This document shows positions 18,778 to 28,245 of a DNA stretch of 64,000 nucleotides, in pieces. A program made the position numbers and the translations under genes. Under the pieces are notes generated by a model that was not told the origin of the DNA, searched no databases, and saw only the letters and a list, made by a program, of their open reading frames with translations. Position 1 is the stretch's first letter, and every line of letters begins with the position of its first letter. Source of the stretch: Saprospiraceae bacterium (lineage in GTDB: Bacteria > Bacteroidota > Bacteroidia > Chitinophagales > Saprospiraceae); assembly GCA_016711125.1 (NCBI GenBank), contig JADJTQ010000006.1:62001-126000 (forward strand), read 5' to 3'.

Positions 18778-18861
18778 AAAGCGGGAACGGATGAATCATT
18801 TCACAGTAGAAATTTATATTCTGCAAATCAGCGCGAGATGAGTATTTCGACTTCCTCCTAG
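18778..18861. mobile_element. MITE-like element, right-half relic (copy B)
   Basis: About 84 bp match the right half of copies at 9983 and 37775. The shared words are AACGGATGAATCAT, AAATCAGCGCGAG, GAGTATTT and the end CCTCCTAG. No left inverted repeat is found in the 45 bp before it, so this is a truncated copy lying between two convergent genes. Confidence 0.7.
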
Positions 18862-18918
18862 TGATGTCGGAACCGACAACTATTGCAATAAAGACATTAA
18901 CGGCCTATAAAGGCTGTA

Positions 18919-20673
18919 TTATTCTATTTCCAGCACAAACGGCAACTCTTGGTTTTCTGCCTTCAGCGGCATGGATAGTCTTCCAATCGCCTTTGTCAAT
19001 TCTGTTTCCGGTCCATTCTTGTAAGGGTTGAATGGATAGACCGGCCATGTCAGTCGCATTCCCAAAGGCAGATATAATGTCCAGCCGTTATGTTTGATCA
19101 GGCCACCTAATTCTTCGTCACCTAATTCAATCATCTCTTCGCCTAGAATTATTTTTCGTCCGGTGCCAGTTTCGAGCTGTTGTCCTGCTTTCAACATAAA
19201 CTGCAGATTAAATCCTGATACCGCATCTCCCCATTTATAAGTAGTAATGAAGCGAAACTTCAGTTGTTTCTCCGTTGATTTGGGAACTTCCAAGATTGCA
19301 AAGAATACGTTATAGGCGAGTGCAAGCCGGTCAATCTCCTCATTCATTTGAAAGTGGCTGCTCACGGGCATGTGAATACTATCTCTACCGATGGCTTCAG
19401 TAAAAGTGGCGAGGTCAGGTTGACGTTTGGAATTGGCACCGCTTAGGATTAATCCTGTTTTATTATTAAAGACGCTAAAATTTCCCTGGCGGTCCAGAAA
19501 GAAATTGTTAAGACTTACGGGTGGTGCAATGATGCCGGAGTAGGTAACTACCCAGGGACCCGTTTTACGGATACCAGCAGGCACCTTCATTGCATGCACG
19601 TAATTCAGTTGATCCTGCGGTATAGACGCAGTTATTCCTTCGTGATAGTAGATTACATTCTGCGCTATTCTGCCCAAAGATTCTATATCATCACCTGAAG
19701 ATTCCGTATCACTCCCATGGGGGAAAAAGCCTGTTAAAAATGTTGCATAGCGACGCCCATCGGGGAAGTTCGAAAATCCAAAATGACCCCACATTGAGAC
19801 GCCCCAGTATCGGTTGCGGTCGTTAATGGTTTCTACCGGTGTGCCATCAGGATACGTGAAATACTGATGAAAGTCTGTCGAACGCCGGAGAGCAATTAAG
19901 GCTTCAGGATCTTTTGAATATTCATAATAGAGCGCTATTTGGGTGACAGTTACGTGGTTATAACCTGTGGTTGGTCCCGCTTGACTATGCTCCCCCCAGT
20001 ATCCATCTTCAGTCTGTTCCTTTACACAGAAGCGGTGCAATACTTTTGTCGCCAGTTTGACCCATTCAGATTTTTTAAATACATGTCCCGCTACCAAAAG
20101 TGTTGAGGCATAGATAGCATAATGGTTAGGTGAGGTAATAATATATGGTGCATTATACCAGGGATAATCCTGGGATTTAACCAGCTTTGGTTCCAACAAT
20201 GCCAAATTTTCCAGCAGTATATTTTGCCAGCGTACCCGTCTTTCTTCGCCAAGTTCATTTTCCAACAACCGGTAGGCTTCGAGCCACATATAAGTATCCC
20301 AATCGTTGTCATGCCGGGCAGTGTATTGACCCTGCTCATATTCAGTCACCAGCATGTCCCCTATGCGTTCTGCTAGTTGAAGCATGTGTGGATCTTTATA
20401 CCGTTTATTTGCGGGATATGCTTTTGAATAGAGCACCGCCGGTATGATGATAGCATGCGGAAAATGATGAAAAGTTTGTACTTCCGGTAAAGAAAGGTGC
20501 ACTTTTCGATCAGCATCTAATCGTTTTTCAATCCTTGTAATTCCGGCCTCCAATATTTGAAAGTAGTGACCCGGCAATTCCGGTGAGTCTGGATTTGAAG
20601 TTTGTGCCAGAGCAATAATAGAGCAGAAAACGAAGGTAATTACTAAAGCAATTATGGGAACCTCTAGTTTCAT
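18919..20673 (-). CDS. Secreted alpha/alpha-toroid protein, polysaccharide-lyase-like
   Basis: This 584-residue exported protein has a signal segment IIALVITFVFCSIIALAQ. Residues about 40-330 are helical with the look of an (alpha/alpha) toroid: HHFPHAIIIPAVLYSKAYP, WYNAPYIITSPNHYAIYAST and GPTTGYNHVTVTQIALYYEY. The C-terminal 230 residues look like an antiparallel beta-sandwich. This two-part layout and the Asn-His and Tyr positions (SPNHYAIY, TGYNH) recall heparinase/alginate/chondroitin-type lyases. No family signature is exact enough to assign. It is convergent with the gene at 17611. A TTTTTCGTTTC stretch just upstream of its start resembles the CTTTC boxes of the locus. Confidence 0.6.
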   Translation of the reverse strand: MKLEVPIIALVITFVFCSIIALAQTSNPDSPELPGHYFQILEAGITRIEKRLDADRKVHLSLPEVQTFHHFPHAIIIPAVLYSKAYPANKRYKDPHMLQLAERIGDMLVTEYEQGQYTARHDNDWDTYMWLEAYRLLENELGEERRVRWQNILLENLALLEPKLVKSQDYPWYNAPYIITSPNHYAIYASTLLVAGHVFKKSEWVKLATKVLHRFCVKEQTEDGYWGEHSQAGPTTGYNHVTVTQIALYYEYSKDPEALIALRRSTDFHQYFTYPDGTPVETINDRNRYWGVSMWGHFGFSNFPDGRRYATFLTGFFPHGSDTESSGDDIESLGRIAQNVIYYHEGITASIPQDQLNYVHAMKVPAGIRKTGPWVVTYSGIIAPPVSLNNFFLDRQGNFSVFNNKTGLILSGANSKRQPDLATFTEAIGRDSIHMPVSSHFQMNEEIDRLALAYNVFFAILEVPKSTEKQLKFRFITTYKWGDAVSGFNLQFMLKAGQQLETGTGRKIILGEEMIELGDEELGGLIKHNGWTLYLPLGMRLTWPVYPFNPYKNGPETELTKAIGRLSMPLKAENQELPFVLEIE

Positions 20674-21344
20674 GATTTCTGTTTTTCGTTTCTTTACTTA
20701 CTCGGGAATTAATTATTAATTACATCAATTTGATTCGGTCAAGTTAGGAATCAGGTTGTTTCAATTCACTTCTTTGTTCCTCTCAATTTATCTCACCGCT
20801 GCTGGATATGGATTATTTAGAATGCTTCCAATCTTCCGATTAACTACATTACTTTTTGTGCCCTGATCTACTTCGCTCTGCTTTAGCGTGGATAAAGGAT
20901 TGCAATCTGACGTGTACCTGTTCATTCAGTGTCTGAGGTTTTTTTGCAACCCTTCCATAGTGCCTCCTAAATTATTCTCTAACTCGATGGGGAGCTTTTC
21001 TCGGGTTGACTTCTTGGTCGTTGTTTCCATGATTTTCTTACTCGTCCCTGATTACGTCATCAAATTATAGTTGGTATCTATGCATAGTCATCAGGCTATA
21101 AGTATTTTACACCCAAGAGGAGGTACATCCAAAGATGTAAAACGGTATTGTTTCGATTTTTCTATGCAACCCTTGGCCTTGTTTTATCAAAATACATAAA
21201 AAATAATGTATTGTAAGCTTAGTCGGAATATATATTTTCGTTTTCAGTATTTTTAAGATATAATTGCAATATATTGAAAGGTTGTAGAATTATTTATACT
21301 TTCATTCATTAGTGGACGAAAATATGTCTCCGGATGCCTAAGTC
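20674..21344. other. Divergent intergenic region, 671 bp
   Basis: This AT-rich stretch lies between the divergent genes at 20673 and 21345. I see no protein-like frame longer than about 35 codons, no RNA gene and no strong promoter pair. GTTTTTCGTTTC near 20690 is the only hint of the locus operator. Confidence 0.5.
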
Positions 21345-23319
21345 ATGCAAGAGCATAGCAAACATGCTCCTTCTCCCCATCTTTTGAGTATACCGTCTGG
21401 CATTGCACAGGCAGAGATGTATCCTCCCTCTCTCAACTATCAAGATTCTTTTTTATAAAGGTGGGGCAAGGGGTGTCGCGAGTGAATCACAGCTTGAAGC
21501 ACTTAAATCTTTTACGCTACAAACAAGTAAGGAGAAAGGACGAATCTTTATTATTAAAACCTGCATCAAGGACCTGGATGAATTTAGAAAATTAGTCCTC
21601 CAGGCAGCGCGGTTAAAGAAGTATGGTACAGTTCAGATCAACATTAGTACGCTGGCCGATAAGGGTTATTATGAAATTCCCGAAGGAGGAAATCCATGGC
21701 ATGAGTATGCGGCCAACAAGCAGACGCCATACAAATTTTTTCCTGACCCTAAGATTGCTCCATTTCTCCCTGCAGAATTTGTAAAGAAGAATAGGCAATT
21801 GCTAATAGACAAAGCCAGAATTCTGAGGGAGAACGATATGGAAGCAGCTTTTTTCGGGTCCGAGCCTAATTTCCTTCCTGCCTCCTTTTTTGATGCCTAC
21901 CCAAATATGCGGGGGCCTCGTATTGATCATCCCAGAAGAAGCAATGTGGAAGTTTTTGCGCCCTGCATCAGTGTCGACGAAACCCAGGAAATGTATGCCG
22001 GTATGATGGCTGAAATGCTCAGGACCGTACCGGAAATTAAAACATTTTATTTTAAAACAAATGATGCAGGCGCAGGTATATGCTGGATGGATTGGCTATA
22101 CAGCGGACCCAATGGGCCGGATCATTGTAAAAACCAATCGGCCGGAGAAAGAGTAGCCAAGTTGATGGAGAGTTTTAAAAATGGGGCATCACGTGCCGGG
22201 AAAAAAATCAACATCTATTTATCCGCTGGCGAATCTAATTTCTCGGAAGAAGAGGAGAGGGATATTGCAAACCACTTGCCTCAGGATTGTTATTTCGAAG
22301 GGTATCATTCAATAGGATCAATGGTTATACGGGGTTTTATTGGTGAAAGTTACCCGGTCACGGAAATCATCAATCCATTATCATTACTAAACGGGACAAG
22401 ATTAGTTGATCAGGCCACAACCGTCTTTATTGGTACGGAAGCGGCTTATGATCGTGGGTATGAAAGTCTGGATGCACTCGGTTTTTTGATCGATGTGCTT
22501 GAAAGGCAATTACAAAATCACGGGCCTGATGGGCTGATATCAACACTTCAGGAGCTTAAACATTTTTGTGATGACTGGGCGGGTAAAAACGATGCGGACC
22601 GTTTGTTTAATGCATTTATTGCCCTGGATGAGGCGGTCAATTTCAAGAAAGCGGCCATGCCCAATGTAAGTGCATTGTATTGGGGTGTTTCAGCCAGGCA
22701 TATGACCCGGCCATTGTTGATAGCGCCAAAAAGACTTACTGAAAAGGAAGAATCTTATTTTCTCCCTTATGTTTTTAACGTTTCAAAAGAGGAAGCCCGG
22801 ATGGACTATACCGATATACACGGCAGCCATCATTTGCTTCAACCCGGATTGGTCGAAAACTATGTTTCTAAAATAAGGCAGGTATATCTTTTATTGGAAA
22901 GCATTGGTGGCTCAGCACCTAAAAAAGGATTCATTCAAAAAATGGCAACTTCGCTCCGGATATATGCGAGCATCATTAGAAGTTGTGGAAACTTTGCAGA
23001 AGCCCAGGCGATCAGGGAAAGAAACGCTGCAAGACTCAACGGAGAAGTCCATTTACCCAATAAAGAGACAACATGGACTGGTGATCCTGATCTGTTGAGA
23101 TTTAATGAAATTATGCGGAATGAACTGGATAATGCCCAAGAACTCATTGGCCTTTTAGAAAAGGGTGGCATGGAGTTGCTATGGCATGCAAATGATCAAC
23201 TACATGAAGATACCTTTTTACCGGGGCAGGATTTAATAGCACAATTAAAGATGAAACGCAGAATCATGCTCAATCACTGGCGGGATATAGAAGATTATTT
23301 GACTAGCCCACTAAAATAA
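21345..23319 (+). CDS. TIM-barrel-like protein, split by a frameshift near its start
   Basis: The main open frame lacks a sensible start. The frame beginning MQEHSKHAPSPHLLSIPSGI at 21345 runs to DSFL and stops in a T run at about 21455. Removing one T joins it to YKGGARGVASESQLEAL and gives 657 residues. The body has alternating strand and helix segments (GTVQINIST, MEAAFFGSEPNFLP, TFYFKTNDAGAGICW, INIYLSAGESN) ending in Asp/Glu-rich loops, as in TIM-barrel glycosidases. A helical C-terminal part resembles that of GH20-like enzymes. I cannot name a family. It has no signal peptide. It is followed after 5 bp by the gene at 23325, so the two are co-transcribed. Confidence 0.6.
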
Positions 23320-23324
23320 TTAAA

Positions 23325-24133
23325 ATGCACACGGGTAAGAAAATTATTTTTTTCCTTGGCTTCTTTTTGCTTGGAATTAATACCTATGGACTGTTCAGGT
23401 CAATGCGGAACCCGGACATTTATTCTGAGGAAAAAACTTTGCGAAACAGGATCGGGGATGTAACGATAGAATACCCCCAAATAAAGCAGTTGCTAAAAAG
23501 GAAAGAGCAAGAATCAAATAAGGATTTTGCTGTCAGAATAAACAAAGTGGTTAACGATGGCTTTGCGCATTACTGGAAAGCCGAGGGAATTGATAAGTAT
23601 TATTTGCGGGTTCCTTTATGGGAAAATTACCTGTTGTACCTGGCCTCGTATATAGACCCCAAAAAATACAAACAATATGAATTCAGCAATTATAAAAAGA
23701 CCTCGAAAGAGGTGTAGGACTATGTTCTACTCATTCTATCGTTGTTAAAGGGGTGTTGGCAGAAAATGGAATTGAGGCAGAGTTACTTGATGTTGGAGGG
23801 CGACATGTGGTAGTTAGAGCACAACTTGATGAAACATCGGCTTACATCCTTGATCCTGATTTTGGTGTCGTTGTTCCATATGATACTGCAGCTATCCAGG
23901 CAAACCCTGAATTAGTGAGAATGCCATATAGTAAAATGGCTGCTTTGTATTACCCGGATGCAAAGGATCCATATACTACAGACCTTATAGTTGAGATTTT
24001 TGGTAAAAAGAAGTATGTCTATACTGTTGATAACTGGTTTGAATATTTTTCTTATTGGGCTATCTGGATTATTCCTTTACTACTACTGATGCCTTTTATT
24101 GTCGATTTAACAAGAATAAGAAGGAACACATAG
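23325..24133 (+). CDS. Membrane-anchored transglutaminase-like protein, split by a frameshift
   Basis: Two adjacent frames (23325-23717, 23753-24133) join if one G is restored in GAGGTGTAGG at about 23711, giving 269 residues. The join recreates GVGLCSTHSIVVKGVL, with the presumed active-site Cys. His in GGRHVVV and Asp in YILDPDFG complete a Cys-His-Asp order. Residues 5-23 form an N-terminal membrane helix, and YWAIWIIPLLLLMPFIVDLT forms a C-terminal one. It resembles transglutaminase/protease-like proteins. It is 5 bp after the TIM-barrel-like gene, suggesting a functional pair. The substrate is unknown. Confidence 0.65.
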
Positions 24134-24213
24134 GTTGTTGCAAAGAATAAAAAAGAAAGACCTGGAAAAAATTATCTCTTTACTGGCAATCCTGTTCAAT
24201 CATACAATTGTTT

Positions 24214-24580
24214 TCACCTTGCCAAATCCTGGTTAAACATCAATATAACAACAATTTATGGCAGGGGATAAGTGGCATAAATAACCCTTGCCCCAGTGGT
24301 TACAGACTCCCAACAGAAGATGAATGGGATGGCGAGCGACTAAGTTGGATAAAGCAATGATGCCGCAGGTGCATTTGCCTCACCATTGAAGTTAACCTTA
24401 GATGGCCTTCGTGGTGGTGGCCAAGGCACGGTCGATGAAGTTGATATCGTCGGCATATACTGGGCAAGTACGACGGACGGAGCTTTCTCATTCGCCATGG
24501 CATTTGGTGGTAGTGGTGAACCTGGGATTGGTAGTGGAAGTCGTACAACTGGTTTTTCTGTTCGATGTATCAAAGATTGA
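24214..24580 (+). pseudogene. FISUMP-domain protein fragment
   Basis: The stretch reads NNNLWQGISGINNPCPSGYR, then LPTEDEWDGERLSWI. After a one-base shift at about 24353 it continues SNDAAGAFASPLKLTLDGL, then GIYWASTTDGAFSF and GFSVRCIKD. This is the C-terminal two thirds of a FISUMP (Fibrobacter succinogenes major paralogous) domain, a surface-protein module common in Bacteroidota. No signal peptide or N-terminal part lies upstream, so it is a relic. Confidence 0.8.
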
Positions 24581-24617
24581 AGATCTTTTTTCTGACAAAC
24601 GTCAATAGGTCGGAGTC

Positions 24618-26071
24618 TTATTCCATACTCCACCGCACAATAATCGATCGTTTAAAATCTGGCAGCCTAAACCGTAAATCATCTCTGCTGATCTTGCTCC
24701 AGATATTTTGCCAGGGATCATAGACGTCCATACTATTGGGTAAAGTGGATATTCCCAAATCTGCAGCTAAAAGCTGAACTCCCTGCCGCGTTTGTGCAGG
24801 AATGCCATGGTCAAGTTCCGATTGCCAGGTGTTATTTGAATCGCGTAGCCAAAGGAGGTTTGTCTTTTTTCCTCTTAATTGGTATATTCGTAAAGAATCT
24901 GTTGCGATTATCGAAGGGACAAAGGCTTCCTCAATTGGATCAATGCCTTCACTCGCTTCGCTGAATCTTTGATAATGATACCAAAGATTATTTTTGTGCA
25001 CGTATGATTCCCAATGCCAACTCATACCTGCTCCCGCAGACCCCGAAAAAAATGGTGCAAATAGGATGTCATGCAATAAAATGCCGGCGGTATCAAGCGG
25101 ATAGTATTTACTGGGGCCAGCATGCCCGGGTTCCACTGCACCCGTTTCTGCCAGGATGACCGGCTTGGCTGGATGGTACGATAGCAGTTCCTGGATTGCT
25201 GAAGCGCAAATATTGTCCATTGGAGCCTGGCAAATTTCCATCTTGGCTCCCAGATCAAGGTAGCGATGCACTTGGGCTACCTCGTTGCCAGGTAGTAACA
25301 TCATCTTTTATAGATCGGCCTGACATTTTCCGAATCAAAACTCCCCAGACTCTGCATGACCAGATTTTTCGGAAATCGCTTTTTGACCTCACTTAGCATC
25401 TTTTCGTTCCAGGCAAAAAAGATGCTGTCTTCCGGGCCTTTCATGGCGTTCATTTCATTCCATAATTCCAACCCAAAAAACAAGGTATCCGAGCCATAAC
25501 GCTTCTGATAATAGTCAATTTTATTGAGAAAAAGTTGTTGACCTTCCTCTGATGTGAGGTATTGCCGGATGCTGTCGAGCGGACCACCTTGCGACGTGTG
25601 ATAGGCAAATTTGGTCGCCCAGCGCTGGGGGTTTTCTTCCAGCGTCACACTGCGAAAATGTTCAAAAGTAATCTTTATTCTCAGGTGATATCTTCTGGCC
25701 ATTTCAATGAATCGGTCAATCCTTTGGGCTTTTTCTTCACTGTATTTCCCGGCTTCTTCTTCGATATCCCAAAAAGATTGACTGAGCCAGATTCGGATGT
25801 AGTTCCCTCTGTTTTCCGCGAGGTTTTTCATCCATAACTCGATTTCGTTAAAAGCTGAATCCGGGTTTTCACCATTTCGACCGCTCGGATTAATCATGTT
25901 GATTCCTACCGGAATGTAGGATGAGCCATCCGAGAAGGAGAAATAGGATGGATTGTCAGGACTTACCTCAATGTAACGTGCAGCGTTGATAGGTTCATTC
26001 TCCATGCGATCGCTGCAATTCACCATACTCCAATATATTAATAGGATCAAAAACAAATGAGCAACCTTCAT
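24618..26071 (-). CDS. Clan GH-A (GH5-like) glycoside hydrolase lipoprotein, split by a frameshift
   Basis: Two minus-strand frames (25301-26071, then 24618-25304) join to 484 residues if one A is restored in the AAAA run at about 25305 (VRPIYKK followed by MMLLPGNEVAQ). The N-terminus MKVAHLFLILLIYWSMVNC is a lipoprotein signal. The barrel shows strand 1 at YIPVGINMINPSG, the acid/base Glu in FFGLELWNEMNA, and the nucleophile Glu in PVILAETGAVEPG near the second-part start. A short beta-domain closes the protein. GH5 mannanase/glucanase-type activity on an exported substrate is likely. The specific family and substrate are uncertain. Confidence 0.8.
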
Positions 26072-26521
26072 GGGAATTTATCAGTTTAATACCTTCATGA
26101 AAAATACGAAGATTTGTGGCAACAGCATAATCATGGTAATCCGCTTGAGGATCGGATCCCGAAGCCCGTGGTGAAATACAGTAACTCTGCCACCGTCTTC
26201 CTACCGGTGTCAATTTTCAGCTAAATCCACCCGGGATCGGACACGGGATCAACTAAACAAATAACAAAGAAAAAGGTGCACTCTGAGCATGCACCTTAAA
26301 GTATAGTAACCTCAACTTTCTGCACCATTTTTTGGAATATTTATATGGGTGTATGGTAGATCATAATCTATTGATAAAGAATTAATTATGAGCCATCTCC
26401 AGGGGGTTTAAGAATGCCCCCTACTTGAATCAAAAGTGTAGTATAAAACTATACCCAGGTATAGTCAACCATCATTACAAAGACCATAATTTTAATCCCA
26501 TCAACTTTTAAATCAGATACA
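26072..26521. other. Intergenic region with hairpin and interspersed repeat
   Basis: This 450-bp gap separates two divergent genes. It holds a perfect 8-bp hairpin (AAGGTGCA at 26273-26280, TGCACCTT at 26290-26297) with a T-rich tail on the minus strand, and a copy of the repeat described at 26311. The minus frame at 25995-26213 is not coding-like. Confidence 0.5.
26311..26401. repeat. Interspersed repeat R2, copy 1 (internal deletion)
   Basis: Contains TTCTGCACC, TTTGGAATATT, AATCTATTGATAAAGAAT and the end CATCTCCA. It matches copies at 52480 and 62388 but lacks about 40 bp before the CATCTCCA end. Non-coding. Confidence 0.75.
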
Positions 26522-28188
26522 ATGAAAAAATTATACGTGTCCATGGTGTTATTGCCTTGCTTCCTGACGCTATATAGCCAGGCTACGGTAGAGACGGATT
26601 ATATGCTACTCGGTCGAGAAACGTTGCCCCTTAATGGGCAATTTATAAATGACACCTTTGTCATGATAGATTATACAAAAGGCTCTCTAAGAGGGGGAAT
26701 ATTGAAAAACGCTCATTTTTGGTCTCCAGACTCGGTGAAAGCCGGCTCTTTTGGGTTCGGAGTTAATGTACTGGCAACTGGAAATGGTGGTACCACAGCT
26801 TTGGGCATCAATACATGGGCAAATGGAAATAATGGTGCTACGGCTTTAGGTACCCTGACAAGAGCATTTGGAAATGATGGTGCTACCGCTTTGGGCGTCA
26901 ATAGCTGGGCATATGGAAATAATGGTGCTACGGCTTTGGGGTGCTTTACAAAAGCAACCGGAAATAATGGTGCTACAACTTTGGGCTTTGTTACATTGGC
27001 ATCTGGAAGTAATGGTGCCACGGCTTTGGGCTCCAATACGATAGCATCCGGATATAATGGTGCGACGGCTTTGGGTGCCGGTACAAAAGCATATGGAAAT
27101 AATGGTGCTACAGCTTTGGGATATCACACTTTTGCCACAGGAAACAGCTGTACTGCGATGGGCGTATTTAGTGACAGCATCGTGACAAGCGGAACGGAGG
27201 TCACGGCCACCAGTCCGCTCGTTATTGTAGGTAATGGAGATCTCGGCAATCCGTCCAATGCCCTGGTCATTAGAAAAATGGCATCGTGAGTTTTGAAAAT
27301 TACTCCTTTCCGGATCTTGACGGCACTACAGGGCAAGTCCTCGGAACGAATGGATCAGGCAATTTGAATTGGGTAGATGGTGATGACTGGTCAAATAATG
27401 CTTTCGACATTTTCCGTTCTACGGGCAGCGTGGTTATTGGCCATAGTGGGGTCCCATTAGCTAAATTAGAAGTAAACAATGCGAACCTCATGCTACCAGC
27501 GGGCATTTTTGAAAATACCGCATCAAACAACAACCAAGCAGTGTTAAGGGCAAAAACCTCGGGTCTTTGGCGGGGAGGCGAATTTGAAATTAACAATGCC
27601 GCCAACACCGCAGCCGCCATCTACGGCCTGACGAATGGCGCTGGTACCGGCCTGGTCATCAATCACAATGGTTCAGGGGGTAATCTCGCTATTTTCCAGT
27701 CGTCAAATGCCAACATGGCCAGAATAGATAAGACAGGAAAAGGCTACTTTAATGGTGGCACCGTGAGTAGTGGTGCCGATATCGCGGAAGCCATGGTGCC
27801 AGAAGGAAAGGTTCAGAACTATGAATATGGCGATGTCATGGTGATATCTACCCATACCGATCGTAGCATAGAAAAATCTAACGTGGCATATTCCTCATTG
27901 GTTGCCGGGGTGTATGCCACCAAACCGGGGGTACTGCTTACCGAAGAAAATATCGATGATGATCTGACCGGGCATATACCGATGGGTGTCATCGGCATCA
28001 TACCAACCAAAGTCTGTAACGAAGGAGGTCCGATCAAAAGAGGGGATCTACTCGTCACTTCATCCCGGCCTGGAGTCGCAATGAAAGCCGATCTGAGCAA
28101 ACTCCACATTGGTCAGGCCTTGGGCAAGGCTTTGCAAAACTCGGACGTAGATACAGATCTTATCAATGTGCTGGTTAATGTGCAGTAG
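26522..28188 (+). CDS. Secreted surface protein with YadA-head-like 15-residue repeats, split by a frameshift
   Basis: Frames 26522-27289 and 27286-28188 join to 555 residues when one A is restored in AGAAAAATGG at about 27278 (VIRKNGIVSFENYS). A signal peptide (MKKLYVSMVLLPCFLTLYSQ) leads to eight exact-length 15-residue repeats, xxGNNGATALGxxTx, which resemble the coiled head repeats of trimeric autotransporter adhesins. A middle region (LGTNGSGNLNWVDGDDW, LAKLEVNNANL) is like tail-fibre or adhesin stalks. The C-terminal 130 residues (GADIAEAMVPEGKV, PMGVIGIIPTKVCNEGGPIK, RGDLLVTSSRPGVAMKAD) form a conserved-looking terminal domain. Probably a trimeric surface fibre. It lies 57 bp before the histidine kinase. 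Confidence 0.72.
26774..27133 (+). repeat. Eight tandem 45-bp coding repeats
   Basis: Eight in-frame 45-bp units, with a ninth partial one from 27134, encode xxGNNGATALGxxTx. The core GGAAATAATGGTGCTAC is repeated almost exactly, while the last four codons of each unit vary. Such arrays can expand or shrink by recombination. Confidence 0.9.
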
Positions 28189-28245
28189 TTCAATTGATAA
28201 TTGATAATGGACAATTGATAATTATTCAATTCGTATTTTAAGCGC

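Noticed and set aside
26713..27127. Long minus-strand frames over the repeat protein
   Set aside because: They arise from the 45-bp repeats read backwards and have no independent support.
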